A stretch of 64,000 nucleotides of DNA from Akkermansia muciniphila (GCA_945888515.1 CAMDAD010000001.1:1-64000); one strand, 5' to 3'. Counted from the first letter of the stretch, positions 51,701 through 61,006 are shown. Notes: generated from the letters alone by a model not told the origin. Translations and numbers: made by a program.

Positions 51701-52864
51701 CTAGGATGGCCCGCTGGTCAAAAATTGACTATAGATTTCAAGAAAACCCCAGGCGGTATTTGACGGTCGAAAATAATCCCTATCCTCACTTTGGCGTGAG
51801 GCTCCCATCTTGCGGGCAAGTTCCGGATCTTTCATTAACTTCTGGAGTGCATGGGCAAGCCCCTGAGGCTCCAGTGGATTGACGATAAAACCGTTTTCCC
51901 CGTCACGGATGTATCCAGCCTGGCCGCCATGAATCGTGGTGATCACGGGTAGGCCGATCACCCGTGCCTCTTTCACGACATTCGGGCTGGAATCTGCCAA
52001 CGTGGGATGCACCAAAAATGATGCATGTTGCAGTTGAAACTGAAGATCTTTCCAAGCGAGGACTCCGAGCCATTCGACGTGTGGAAGCCCGCAATTGAGC
52101 ACTGCATCTTGCAAAGGGCCATCGCCTGCAAACTTAAAAGACCATGAATGGGAATCGAGCTGGGCTAAAGCCTCGAGGAGAATATCCACTCCCTTGTGCC
52201 TAGCAAGGGAACCGACAAATAATGCATAGGGTTGCACCACATCCGGTTGCCATTTTACCTCACGGAAGCTTGGGTGAACGCCATATTCTACCTGACGCAG
52301 GTCTGCATCAGGTGCAAACTCCCGGACTTTTTGAATGGCCCATTCAGACTCGCAAGTTACCACAGTTGCGGCCTTAACTAGCCTAGGCTCCAGTTCCGCC
52401 ATTTTATTCCAGATCCAAAGGTCTGGTAAATAGCCTTGTCTCGAAAGGTTGCTGATAACTCCTTGCATGGACAGAATCGATGGGATTTTAAGCAAGCTGC
52501 AGACAACCGGGTAACTTCTCTCCGTCCCCCAGCAATGGATGAGAGCCGGTTGGATTCTTTTGATCTCGCGCATGAGCAGTAGGCGCGAGGGCAAATAGTG
52601 CAACGCCATGTCGACCATGGCCTTGCCTGCTGGGATCTTGTGAAAGAACTGGCCCCCCCATTCTCTTCGTTCGCTGCGGCCCCAGCTCCGGCTGCGGTCG
52701 AGTGAGATCCAGTGAATTTCGTAGTTGGTTCCCTTTGCGAATTCCTCAGCGAGCTGGGCAAGCCAGGTGCAGGCTTGTCCTCCGCCGCGGCCGGTTGCGC
52801 CCTTGTCGAAAAAACTCCACGGGAAGTCGGCGAGGATTGCGATTTTCAAAGCTTTATGTCGCAT
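51701..52864 (-). CDS. GT4-family glycosyltransferase
   Basis: 387 residues, GT-B fold: KIAILADFPWSFFDKG at the start, TGRGGGQACTWLAQL, then the donor half YALFVGSLARHKGVDILLEAL, HVEWLGVLAWKDL and LVHPTLADSSPNVVKEARVIGLP. The SPNVVKEA motif aligns with the E-x7-E donor motif of GT4. It is 16 bases from the acyltransferase gene. Donor unknown. Confidence 0.92.
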   Translation of the reverse strand: MRHKALKIAILADFPWSFFDKGATGRGGGQACTWLAQLAEEFAKGTNYEIHWISLDRSRSWGRSERREWGGQFFHKIPAGKAMVDMALHYLPSRLLLMREIKRIQPALIHCWGTERSYPVVCSLLKIPSILSMQGVISNLSRQGYLPDLWIWNKMAELEPRLVKAATVVTCESEWAIQKVREFAPDADLRQVEYGVHPSFREVKWQPDVVQPYALFVGSLARHKGVDILLEALAQLDSHSWSFKFAGDGPLQDAVLNCGLPHVEWLGVLAWKDLQFQLQHASFLVHPTLADSSPNVVKEARVIGLPVITTIHGGQAGYIRDGENGFIVNPLEPQGLAHALQKLMKDPELARKMGASRQSEDRDYFRPSNTAWGFLEIYSQFLTSGPS

Positions 52865-52925
52865 GATGGGCGAGTCGTTCGTCGACCTGGGATGTTCTGG
52901 TTTTCATTGAGGCTGCGAACGTGAA

Positions 52926-54116
52926 TTAGCTGTCCGAGTTTCTTTCTATTGCCCGAGAGATTTGTTGGACAGCGGGCAGACAAAGCGCTTCATATGAATG
53001 TCTGGATTGGAAGCATCGGGATGCCCGCTCCTTCATCGACCGAAGCCGATCCGGGTCATGGACAGCACGCTCCAGAGCCGCTGCGAGTGCGGCTGTGGAG
53101 CCATCCTCCGCACATTCACCAATATCCTCCATCACAATGATATCCCTCAGCGAGTCATTGTCCGAACCTACGACGGCCAAGCCCAGAGCCATGAACTCAT
53201 AGAGTTTCGTCGGAGCGCAGTAGCGCTGATTGCTGGTATTCTCAACCGAAGGCGAGTAGTCGACTATTCCGACATCTGCCTCCCAGGCTGATGCTAACAA
53301 TTCGTCACGCTTTCGCGGGCCTGTAATAGCGTATGCATCTGGTGACAGCGATCGAGACGCGTAGCGGTTCAGCTCTGCTATCTGAGCTTCAGGTGCGTTA
53401 CAAAACGCAAGAAAGAAGACTGATGCATTGCATACTGCAATTGCATCAATGACACGCTCCAACGGTTTTTCCTTACCTACTCCTCCCATATGCAACAAAA
53501 TATTCCGCCCCTCAGGCAGGCTACGTCCGGCAAGGATGGCGAGCCCTCCGCGCGTTGATCGCCGCGGGATAGAGCTCATAGGCAGAGTGTTCCTCAGAAT
53601 CAACGGCATTTCTGGCAGGCCGAGACGAATCATCCTCGCTCGTGCCCGGTTTGGTTCCACGTCTATTACCAAATCGGGCACACGTGCTAGGCGATTGTAA
53701 ATGCGAATACGCGGAATTGTAGGGTATTCGTCATAGAGGTGTAACTCTTGGCAGTATTGGCCCAATTTCAGACTATTTCGCCGAATCTTCTTGGCTATGG
53801 ATGCCTCCAGGAGATAATCATTTTCCGTGATGATGACTTGCTGGCTTCTGAGAATCTCGAAGAATACTTTGAGGCGGTGGCGAATGGTTTGCCACTTTCG
53901 GAAGAACCCCAGTCTCTCTCGGCGAAGCAGACAATACACTGAAATGTCAAGTGCTGCGTACTCCACAGCTTCCGCTTCAGTGGCTGATACCAAAACCCTG
54001 ACGGTGTGCCCTGAATCACGAAGAGCCCGCGCCATATGAAGCGTCCCGGAATATGCTCTGAGAAAGCAAACGCCCGAGACAATCAGAATATCGCTAGATA
54101 CTTTATTAGCCATCAA
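52926..54116 (-). CDS. GT4-like glycosyltransferase
   Basis: 396 residues. SDILIVSGVCFLRAYSGTLHMARAL starts the acceptor half. The donor half has NILLHMGGVGKEKPLERVIDAIA and VGIVDYSPSVENTSNQRYCAPTKLYEFMALGLAVVGSDN, typical for GT4 enzymes with KxxEY/F instead of the full E-x7-E. It is 43 bases downstream of the FkbM gene. This region looks AT-richer than the left part of the window. Confidence 0.88.
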   Translation of the reverse strand: MMANKVSSDILIVSGVCFLRAYSGTLHMARALRDSGHTVRVLVSATEAEAVEYAALDISVYCLLRRERLGFFRKWQTIRHRLKVFFEILRSQQVIITENDYLLEASIAKKIRRNSLKLGQYCQELHLYDEYPTIPRIRIYNRLARVPDLVIDVEPNRARARMIRLGLPEMPLILRNTLPMSSIPRRSTRGGLAILAGRSLPEGRNILLHMGGVGKEKPLERVIDAIAVCNASVFFLAFCNAPEAQIAELNRYASRSLSPDAYAITGPRKRDELLASAWEADVGIVDYSPSVENTSNQRYCAPTKLYEFMALGLAVVGSDNDSLRDIIVMEDIGECAEDGSTAALAAALERAVHDPDRLRSMKERASRCFQSRHSYEALCLPAVQQISRAIERNSDS

Positions 54117-54159
54117 ATGATCAGTCGTTTAAATAAGTTACAGGGATGTATAAGAGCCT

Positions 54160-55140
54160 CTAGGAAGCCTGAATCTCAGAACGGCGGAACGAACACATGA
54201 CTCCATGGTGATTTCTTGCGGCTGACTTCAGTATCACGAAGTGACCAGATTTTTCCAGTTTCTTACGAATTGAGTCTGGGCCACGTTCGTGCCATTCAAT
54301 CACGAAGACGTCGATCTTCTCGAGGATTCCAGCTGAATCCAGCGCATCGATAATTTCATATTCAGCTCCTTCGCAGTCGATTTTTGCCAGAACGGGGAGC
54401 TGTGGATTTTGAGAGACTACTTGGTTGAAGGCGCTGACTGCGTCTTTTACGGACACTTGAACCCTGGTCTTTGCACGGCCCAGCAGGTTCAATTGAGACG
54501 CCCTTTCAGCAATGCCCTCAATGCCCATACTGCCCTTGAGATCGGGATAGTAGTCAATCTCAAGCGTGCGCTGGTCTTTCGCCAATCCATGCGAATAAAG
54601 TGTGATTTTTGCAGCCAGATTCGGATTCAAATTGAGATTGTCAGAAAACCTGCTGGCCGTCGCTGGCACCAATTCGTAAGAATCGATGGAAACAACGAAT
54701 GGATTGCTTGCGAAATAAAGGGATGCGACGCCTATGTTCGCACCGACATCTATTACCCTGCAATCGTTGCGTAATGCGAATTCGTATTCACCACAATGGA
54801 AAATCTCATGAACAATATATACATCCTCCCATGTCTCAAGATGCAATGTAACGCCGCATACATTCACATCAAGCCTAGATTCGTGGAGCTTGAGAATCGT
54901 CAATCCTTGGTCACAGATCAGATCGTCGAGCAGACACAAGGCTCGAAGGATGAAGAATCGTTTGGAGTCGTTGAGCGCAAACTCTTCGTTACCTGCGAGA
55001 AATAGTTTTTCTCCCCGAATGATAATACGGTGCCATGGTATCTTCTTGAATTCTGCAAGAACAAATGATGCACGAAGTCTTTTTGTCTTTCTCAGGTGTC
55101 TGGCAAAATTGGCCAACTGGTGGGTGATGTTTGAGTTCAT
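54160..55140 (-). CDS. FkbM-family methyltransferase
   Basis: 326 residues. The SAM site is CRVIDVGANIGVASLYFASNP, with SIDSYELVPATASRFSDNL as the acidic strand. The FkbM hallmark KIDCEGAEYEIIDAL is followed by VFVIEWHERGPDSI. Probably methylates a hydroxyl group of a sugar. The N-terminal ~100 residues are less conserved. The start overlaps the flippase stop by ATGA. Confidence 0.9.
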   Translation of the reverse strand: MNSNITHQLANFARHLRKTKRLRASFVLAEFKKIPWHRIIIRGEKLFLAGNEEFALNDSKRFFILRALCLLDDLICDQGLTILKLHESRLDVNVCGVTLHLETWEDVYIVHEIFHCGEYEFALRNDCRVIDVGANIGVASLYFASNPFVVSIDSYELVPATASRFSDNLNLNPNLAAKITLYSHGLAKDQRTLEIDYYPDLKGSMGIEGIAERASQLNLLGRAKTRVQVSVKDAVSAFNQVVSQNPQLPVLAKIDCEGAEYEIIDALDSAGILEKIDVFVIEWHERGPDSIRKKLEKSGHFVILKSAARNHHGVMCSFRRSEIQAS

Positions 55141-56579
55141 GAATGATATTTCGATCTGAGTTGATAGGTGATGCCTACGCCTGCCGCTATCACGCCAAGC
55201 GACGTGACCGATGTGAGAACTATTTTTAAGTAGTTACCAAGTGACCAAGAGTCAGCGATGGACATGAGATTCAAAAGAATATAATACCAGGAAAGACCGA
55301 ATGCGCTGGCAAGAAGATAAGGATAAAAGAAAATTTTCATTGGAAATTTGCCACCACGGGCAAGAAACCACAGCGCGATCGGCACACCCACCACCGCGCT
55401 GCACACGCCGAGCGCTACTGCTACTCCAATCGCACCCCAATTAAGACCAATAATGATTGCCAGAACAGTCAATGCCACGTTTGTCCAAACCCAAGAGGAA
55501 AATGCTTTCATGTTACCCTCTGAAATCATTATCAAGTAGACCATCGACCCCAAGGGTCTCGCGAATAGGAGGAGAGAAAGCCATCTAAAGACATCGATCG
55601 AGACGGACCAATCTCTGCCCAGAAGCAAAAAAATGACAATTTGCGAAGAAGCTGCGGCAAATGCAGCCAGAATCGCAAAAGGATAAACTATTGATTTTCC
55701 CCAGAAAATCACTGCATCACGGTAAGTCTCCGAGTTCTGGCGAGCCTTGCTCATGATGGGAAAGAGAACCGTCTGGACAGGACCGAGAAGGGCATTGGTC
55801 GGCGTCTGAATAAGAATGTTTGCCCGAGTGTAATATCCCAATTCCCCCATTCCAAAAAAACGTCCTATTAGGAGTTTGTCAAGATTCTCAGAAATGACAT
55901 TGGCTAGTTGTCCGGCAGTAAATGCGCCGCCATAAAAAATCAAATGCTTGATCCTAGAGAAAGCAACAAACTTTCTCCGTGGCTGCCACTTTGCGCATTT
56001 CCATGATAGGAGACAAGCCGAGATTGAGGACACCCCCGCCATCAAGACCAAAGACCAGTAACTCGCGCCCTGGGTAGCGGCGACAATTCCGGAAAAAGTC
56101 CCTAGAAGGTTAGACAGTGAGTCTCTTATTGCGACTTCCTTGAATCGCATTTCACGTCTCATCAATGCCATAGGAATGACGCCGAGTGCGTCGATTAAAA
56201 ACATGATTCCATAACATGAGGCAATCCACGATATTCTCGGATCGCCCATGAAGGATGCAAGAAATAACCCGATCAGGTAGACAAGCAACAACAGAGTAGT
56301 TCCGATGACGATAGAAACGAGTAAGAGTGAGTTGAGTTCTTCATCGAGAATCCGATCGCTCTGTATGATTGCAGGCGAAAGCCCCATGTCCCTGAGTAGC
56401 GCAATAACCACAGTAAAGCTCCCAAGGAAAGCAACCAATCCGAAGTCTTCTGAGGCGAGAATCCGTGCAAGAACCGTGATCGAGGCCATTTGGCAAAACA
56501 GCCTGAATAGTTGGGCGGCGGTTGCCCATGCTCCACCACGCAAGGCAACTTTCCGTAAGCTTTGGCTATTGGGTGGCAT
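55137..56579 (-). CDS. Wzx-like polysaccharide flippase (MOP superfamily)
   Basis: 480 residues from ATG 56579 (the frame to 56624 adds 15 unrelated residues). About 12-14 transmembrane helices. LRKVALRGGAWATAAQLFRLF and VLARILASEDFGLVAF are typical of the N-terminus of polysaccharide exporters. It moves lipid-linked repeat units across the inner membrane. Base composition is visibly AT-richer than flanking core genes. Confidence 0.92.
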   Translation of the reverse strand: MPPNSQSLRKVALRGGAWATAAQLFRLFCQMASITVLARILASEDFGLVAFLGSFTVVIALLRDMGLSPAIIQSDRILDEELNSLLLVSIVIGTTLLLLVYLIGLFLASFMGDPRISWIASCYGIMFLIDALGVIPMALMRREMRFKEVAIRDSLSNLLGTFSGIVAATQGASYWSLVLMAGVSSISACLLSWKCAKWQPRRKFVAFSRIKHLIFYGGAFTAGQLANVISENLDKLLIGRFFGMGELGYYTRANILIQTPTNALLGPVQTVLFPIMSKARQNSETYRDAVIFWGKSIVYPFAILAAFAAASSQIVIFLLLGRDWSVSIDVFRWLSLLLFARPLGSMVYLIMISEGNMKAFSSWVWTNVALTVLAIIIGLNWGAIGVAVALGVCSAVVGVPIALWFLARGGKFPMKIFFYPYLLASAFGLSWYYILLNLMSIADSWSLGNYLKIVLTSVTSLGVIAAGVGITYQLRSKYHS

Positions 56580-56636
56580 TGAATGGAAATTCGGATGATA
56601 GTGTCGCGATATTTGTGATCGCACATTGAACCAAGA

Positions 56637-57026
56637 TTACTCACTAAGAAATGAAATGGCACGTCCAGTGATTCGACCAGCAGCCAAGCCATCACCGTAA
56701 GGATTAGCTATGCAGGCGATATGGCGATGGAGATCCAAGTCGTCAAGAATTCGGAGCACACTTTGTACAATTTTAGTAGAATCTGTGCCAACCAAAGTGG
56801 CCGTCCCGGCTTCAATCGCCTCAGGTCGTTCGGTGGTCTCGCGCATGACAAGAACTGAAGCCAGTAGCGCTAGACTACGCGCTACGATTGTTCCTGAGAA
56901 GCTCCAAAATGCTCCCCTCGCTAGCCTGTAGCCGAGTGGAGATGCCTTTAAGCGGTTCCAATATGGCAGCAGATGCGAAGGAATTATTCGTTCGATGACG
57001 GCTCTTGGACTAATAATAAGTGTCAT
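56637..57026 (-). pseudogene. Chimeric remnant: flippase N-terminus joined to WecB C-terminus
   Basis: A 129-codon open frame made of two unrelated parts. Residues ~20-58 look like the start of a Wzx flippase (GYRLARGAFWSFSGTIVARS, LALLASVLV). Residues ~60-129 are the last 69 residues of a WecB protein (MRETTERPEAIEAGTATLVG onward), matching the intact wecB upstream at about two thirds of positions. The two meet near base 56849 at VLVMR, shared by both families. The start overlaps the wecB stop by ATGA. A functional product is very unlikely. Confidence 0.8.
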
Positions 57027-58189
57027 TTTGTGAGAAAAGAGATCGAGAGATCGACAATGCGTCCAGCTGCAAATCCATCACCATACGGGTTTTTGGCTTT
57101 CGCCATGCATTCGCGGACTTGCGGTTCGTCTAGGAATCTGAGGACGCTACGCACAATTCTAGCATGATCAGTGCCCACCAACCGAGCCGTCCCCGCTTCA
57201 ATGGCTTCGGGGCGCTCGGTGGTATCTCGCATGACGAGGACGGGAACGCCTAAGCTGGGGGCTTCTTCTTGCACTCCTCCTGAGTCTGTCAGAATCAATG
57301 TGGACCGGTCCATCATTGCGACGAAAGGAAGATATGAGAGGGGATCGATAAGATAGACATTTTTATTAATTCCATTGCCAATGGCGCCTTGGCTTGGCGA
57401 TCCTAAAATTCTGCTTACCGGATCTTGCACCTGGGGGTTAAGATGGACGGGGTAGACGAAATCGACCTCGGGGCGGAGTACCGCAAGCTCGGCAATCGCC
57501 CGGCAAATCGATTCGAAGCCTTCTCCAAAATTCTCCCTGCGATGTCCGGTGATGAGAATCATGGGACGCGGGCTCTTGCTTTTCCCCGGTTGAAGATGTT
57601 CGGGAAGACCCGGAATCAAGGGAGGCGCGGATCTAGCCTGTTCACGTATTAGCAGCAGGGCGTCGATGACGGTATTTCCGGTGACAAAGATTCGTTCCTG
57701 CGGAATTCCTTCGTTGATTAGGTTCGCCTGTGCGTGCCGAGTGGGAGCAAAGTGGAGGGTCGCAATCGCGCTGACAATTTTTCGATTCGCCTCTTCTGGC
57801 CAGGGCGAATAGATATTGCCGGTGCGCAGTCCGGCTTCGACATGCCCGATAGGGATCTTGCGATAATAAGCGGCGAGTGCCGCTGAGAGAACGGTCGTGG
57901 TGTCACCCTGGACGAGGACCAAGTCCGGCTTGAATCGGTCCAGATAATGGCCTGTTTCCACGATTGCCCGTGCTGTGAGTTCTCCCAGTGATTGGTTTGG
58001 CCGCATCAGGTCAAGATCAAAATTGGGTTGGATCTTGAAGACCTGGAGCACCTGGTCTAGCATTTCCCGGTGCTGCGCGGTAACGAGAACTTCATGCCGG
58101 ACTGATGTCTGTTCACGGAGGGCTAGGACCACGGGGGCCATCTTGATTGCTTCGGGCCGGGTGCCGAAGATGCTGGCAATTCGTTTCAT
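57023..58189 (-). CDS. wecB: Non-hydrolysing UDP-GlcNAc 2-epimerase
   Basis: 388 residues, normal length. The N-terminus IASIFGTRPEAIKMAPVVLAL is diagnostic; also VQGDTTTVLSAALAAYY, GHVEAGLRTG, ITGHRRENFGEGF and DSGGVQEEAPSLGVPVLVMR. It interconverts UDP-GlcNAc and UDP-ManNAc. With the nucleotide-sugar dehydrogenase in the same cluster it could supply UDP-ManNAcA, or the dehydrogenase could act on UDP-GlcNAc. Confidence 0.96.
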   Translation of the reverse strand: MKRIASIFGTRPEAIKMAPVVLALREQTSVRHEVLVTAQHREMLDQVLQVFKIQPNFDLDLMRPNQSLGELTARAIVETGHYLDRFKPDLVLVQGDTTTVLSAALAAYYRKIPIGHVEAGLRTGNIYSPWPEEANRKIVSAIATLHFAPTRHAQANLINEGIPQERIFVTGNTVIDALLLIREQARSAPPLIPGLPEHLQPGKSKSPRPMILITGHRRENFGEGFESICRAIAELAVLRPEVDFVYPVHLNPQVQDPVSRILGSPSQGAIGNGINKNVYLIDPLSYLPFVAMMDRSTLILTDSGGVQEEAPSLGVPVLVMRDTTERPEAIEAGTARLVGTDHARIVRSVLRFLDEPQVRECMAKAKNPYGDGFAAGRIVDLSISFLTK

Positions 58190-58250
58190 AATAATGAAGG
58201 TGTAGGAGGGTTACTTAGGCGTCACTTGCAGTTTTCTGGAGGCTGCTGGG

Positions 58251-59762
58251 TTACCGCAAGATGACGGCCTGTGTATGGGAGCTTTGCAAGGAAGATAGGA
58301 GTTTGATCATTCCAGCGAGCGCAATCAAAGGAGGGAAGTCATTTCTGAATGCACCGAAAATGAGCCAGTACCACAAGGGATGAATGAGAAATGGTATGCA
58401 GAGGAAAAGGACCGTGCCCCACTCTCTCTCTCCGCGATAGTAATTGATGCACCGGTGGGCAAAAACTGCAAAGACAATAAGTGCCGCTGTCGCGGCTATG
58501 AGGCCGATGACTCCGGTGAAGCGGATGGTCTCGGCGTGGAAGCCGTGGTATGAGCCAGTGGCAAGGAACATCTCCTCTGTGTTCATGCCGCCAGTCATCC
58601 TGTAATCCCCGAGCATGAGCGCTTCCCGCGCGGCCAGCTCGTTGCTGGAATACTGAAAGCCATCCCCAAGCAGTTTGTTGGCGATGTAACGGTCTGTGGT
58701 AAGTACTAGTTTCCACATCTCGAAGCGAAGTTGGCTGCTTTTTTCAGCGTCTTGGGCGATTCGCGACTCCACTTGGGCGCCGGGCAAAATCGTAAGGATC
58801 CGCTGGACGCTATAGGGTAGCTTATAGGTGGGAATCGCGATTAAAACCCCGGCTATCAGTAAAGTAATAGCGATAGAAACTACGAAAACATCGAGAAACT
58901 TGCGGCGCAGGATGGAGCCCAGCGAGCAGTGGGTGAAGAGCAACACAGCATTGCCACGGAAACCACCAAGGAGGGTGAGCACGACCGCAGCCAATGCGAT
59001 CACAATTCGGTAAGGTTTGCTTAGGTCGAGAGCCGCGAGCGGGCGCCAGAAGCTGCAGGCGACTAAGCCGAGGATCGACCCCAGCGTGGCGAATTCCGTG
59101 ATCCGACTTTCAAGCACGTTTCCGGTATAGTCTTCTGACTGAGTCGCTAAGAAGCTGACGTTCGAGTAGAACCGGATCATGTAGCTGGCGAAGGCTGGTG
59201 AGAGTCCCGAGATTGCCGAAATACAAGCATCGCCGAGGGCGAAAATGATGTAAGCTATCACGGCCCAACGCCAGGTCTTGATGTCGGACTCGGCGGTGCT
59301 GATGAGGAAATAGGCAATAATGGCTACCCCGAAAACAAAGTAAGGTTTTCCCCCTGCGACGTCGCCACCAAGAATTAACAGGCCGGTGGGGTTGCGCAGA
59401 AACGCTTGAAGGACGGTTAGAGCAACGAGGAAAATGGCAGTTTCCATGCCGGACCATCGAAGATGGATCTTTTGCACCCGGGTGAGCCAGCGCAGTAGAA
59501 AGAAGCAGCCAACAACCGCGGTCATCAGGTGCCATGGAGCGGGTGATCCCGGGATGAAGTTCAGCCCGCCCTTCATCCCGAGTGTCGCCGGAATGAGGAT
59601 CCAAATATTGCGGCCTAGGAAAAAGCAAATCCCAATGAACAGACTGCCCGCGACCCAGATGAGCGCTTCGAGCTGCGCGGTCGCGGCGAGGACACCGAGG
59701 TATAGCGCGAAGAAGAGCGCCATGACGACAATGATGAGCGCCTTGATTTTTGAGGAATCCAT
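58251..59762 (-). CDS. O-antigen polymerase/ligase-like membrane protein
   Basis: 503 residues with 10-12 transmembrane helices and a large loop around residues 330-420 (GDGFQYSSNELAAREALML, then ATGSYHGFHAETIRFTGVIGL). The HGFHxE-type motif in this loop is the usual catalytic region of Wzy/WaaL-family proteins. It is the second such protein in the window (the other is at 27.3-29.2 kb) and is the better candidate for the repeat-unit polymerase because it lies within the main cluster. Confidence 0.8.
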   Translation of the reverse strand: MDSSKIKALIIVVMALFFALYLGVLAATAQLEALIWVAGSLFIGICFFLGRNIWILIPATLGMKGGLNFIPGSPAPWHLMTAVVGCFFLLRWLTRVQKIHLRWSGMETAIFLVALTVLQAFLRNPTGLLILGGDVAGGKPYFVFGVAIIAYFLISTAESDIKTWRWAVIAYIIFALGDACISAISGLSPAFASYMIRFYSNVSFLATQSEDYTGNVLESRITEFATLGSILGLVACSFWRPLAALDLSKPYRIVIALAAVVLTLLGGFRGNAVLLFTHCSLGSILRRKFLDVFVVSIAITLLIAGVLIAIPTYKLPYSVQRILTILPGAQVESRIAQDAEKSSQLRFEMWKLVLTTDRYIANKLLGDGFQYSSNELAAREALMLGDYRMTGGMNTEEMFLATGSYHGFHAETIRFTGVIGLIAATAALIVFAVFAHRCINYYRGEREWGTVLFLCIPFLIHPLWYWLIFGAFRNDFPPLIALAGMIKLLSSLQSSHTQAVILR

Positions 59763-59773
59763 GGAGGTAAAAA

Positions 59774-59864
59774 TGAAAAGCTGAAAACTGAAAAGCTGAG
59801 AGAAGAGGAGGACTTTTCGCGATCTGAGAGCCTAAAAGTCTTAAGGTCTAAAAGTCAAAGGTCG
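59774..59864. repeat. Short tandem repeats upstream of the polymerase gene
   Basis: Two degenerate tracts: TGAAAAGC/TGAAAAC/TGAAAAGC (59774-59806) and TAAAAGTCT/TAAGGTC/TAAAAGTC/AAAGGTC (59833-59864), with 7-9-base periods. A related tract is at 60772-60800. They are in the gap between the polymerase and methyltransferase genes. Confidence 0.55.
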
Positions 59865-59920
59865 GATGAAGAGGAAGAGAGTTCAACCGCGAAGATACGC
59901 GAAGAGAAGAGGAAGAGTAT

Positions 59921-59969
59921 GGTAGGGCGTGGCTGGCTCGCCGCGCCCACTTTCCCGCCGAATGGCGCT
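59921..59969. repeat. Interspersed repeat family B, copy 2
   Basis: Starts GGTAGGGCGTGGCTGGCTCG and ends with CCGCCGAATGGCG. It lies 36 bases beyond the stop of the adjacent methyltransferase gene, whose other end carries copy 3. Confidence 0.8.
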
Positions 59970-60005
59970 GCTGCTGTGTGCCGGATCTGCCCCGCCCTGG
60001 CCGTA

Positions 60006-60692
60006 TCATGAGTTGCGGGTGATGATATGGGACTTGGGAATGATGCCGAGGAGTCGCTCAGTGTGGATCTGGCATCCGGGGAAGAGTTGCCGGAGGCACT
60101 TGCGGGGGATCAGACGGGTGAGATCGACGAGTTCCTGGAGCTGCGCGGCACTGTGGCCGCCGAGCAGGCCGCGGATGGAAAAGAGCCGGGCCGCGTGCGG
60201 GCGAATGCGGCGGGGAAACCAATGGATGCAGGGGCCGAGGAAGTGGGGTTCGATGGGACAGGCGACTGCAGGAGTTTGGATCCAGAGCCGCTTTCCGACG
60301 CGGCAAGCTTCCCTAGCAAAGGCGAGCTGGTCCTCGACGCTGCCGACGTGTTCGATGACCGAGTTGGAATAAACGATGTCGTAGCTGCCGTCTGCGAAGG
60401 GGAGCGCACAGCCATTGCCGCGGATTTCCCGGACTTGGAGCCCGTTCTCGAGGACTCGTACGGGTTTGCTTTCGCTTTCGCAGTCGATATTGACCAAGTC
60501 TACCGTACAGCCTTGGAAGCGGGCATTCTGCCAGGTGGCATAGTAGCCGCCGACATCGAGAATGCGCTCTCCCGGGTGGGGCTGGATGATGCGCTCGAAG
60601 TCGGCCATGCGCCGGGCCCGCCACTTTTTGAATAGCGTCGAGTAGATCGCGCTGACGAGCAGGTTCGAGCCACCGGCTTGGAGTGGTTTCAT
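60006..60692 (-). CDS. SAM-dependent methyltransferase flanked by repeats
   Basis: 228 residues from ATG 60692. Class I fold: GERILDVGGYYATWQNARF (motif I), DLVNIDCES, then YDIVYSNSVIEHVGSVEDQL (motif IV region) and RVGKRLWIQTPA. Copies of the family B repeat lie directly upstream of the ATG and 36 bases past the stop. No Shine-Dalgarno sequence is evident, since the upstream bases belong to the repeat. The flanking repeats may mark an inserted cassette. Confidence 0.85.
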   Translation of the reverse strand: MKPLQAGGSNLLVSAIYSTLFKKWRARRMADFERIIQPHPGERILDVGGYYATWQNARFQGCTVDLVNIDCESESKPVRVLENGLQVREIRGNGCALPFADGSYDIVYSNSVIEHVGSVEDQLAFAREACRVGKRLWIQTPAVACPIEPHFLGPCIHWFPRRIRPHAARLFSIRGLLGGHSAAQLQELVDLTRLIPRKCLRQLFPGCQIHTERLLGIIPKSHIITRNS

Positions 60693-60742
60693 GGTAGGGC
60701 GTGGTCGCCTCGCCGCACCCACTTGTCCGCCGAATGGCGGTG
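60693..60742. repeat. Interspersed repeat family B, copy 3
   Basis: Starts GGTAGGGCGTGGTCGCCTCG and ends CCGCCGAATGGCGG. It touches the ATG of the methyltransferase gene, so it forms that gene's 5' untranslated region. Confidence 0.8.
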
Positions 60743-60771
60743 ATGCTGTGGTGCAAACGGAGGAAAGAGAG

Positions 60772-60800
60772 TCTGAAAGTCGTAAGGTCTAAGAGTTGAG
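60772..60800. repeat. Short tandem repeat tract
   Basis: CTGAAAGTC, GTAAGGTC, TAAGAGTT: degenerate 8-9-base units like those at 59833-59864, upstream of the methyltransferase gene. Confidence 0.45.
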
Positions 60801-60944
60801 GGGCGGAAGAGAAGGATAAAGAACAAGCGCTTCGCACGGCTAGCGCAGTCTGGCTCGGACCGCATGCGTATGGCACTGAATGGACGAAGCTAAAGGAGAC
60901 TCATGGGCATTTGCATGCGCTACTCATTCGCCGCGTGTCCGCGT

Positions 60945-60963
60945 GCGGTTTTCTTAAAACCGC
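60945..60963. other. Hairpin downstream of the nucleotide-sugar dehydrogenase gene
   Basis: GCGGTTTT and AAAACCGC pair perfectly around a CTT loop, 40 bases beyond the - strand stop at 61004. No U-run follows in that direction. Possible 3'-end stabiliser. Confidence 0.35.
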
Positions 60964-60985
60964 GCTACCACGATGCGGCTTTTTT

Positions 60986-61006
60986 ATCCCCTATCCCTTA
61001 TCCCTA
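60986..61006. repeat. Three 7-mers overlapping a stop codon
   Basis: ATCCCCT, ATCCCTT and ATCCCTA on the + strand. The TAG stop (complement of CTA, 61004-61006) of the nucleotide-sugar dehydrogenase lies in the last unit, so the tract begins exactly at the gene end. Confidence 0.65.
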
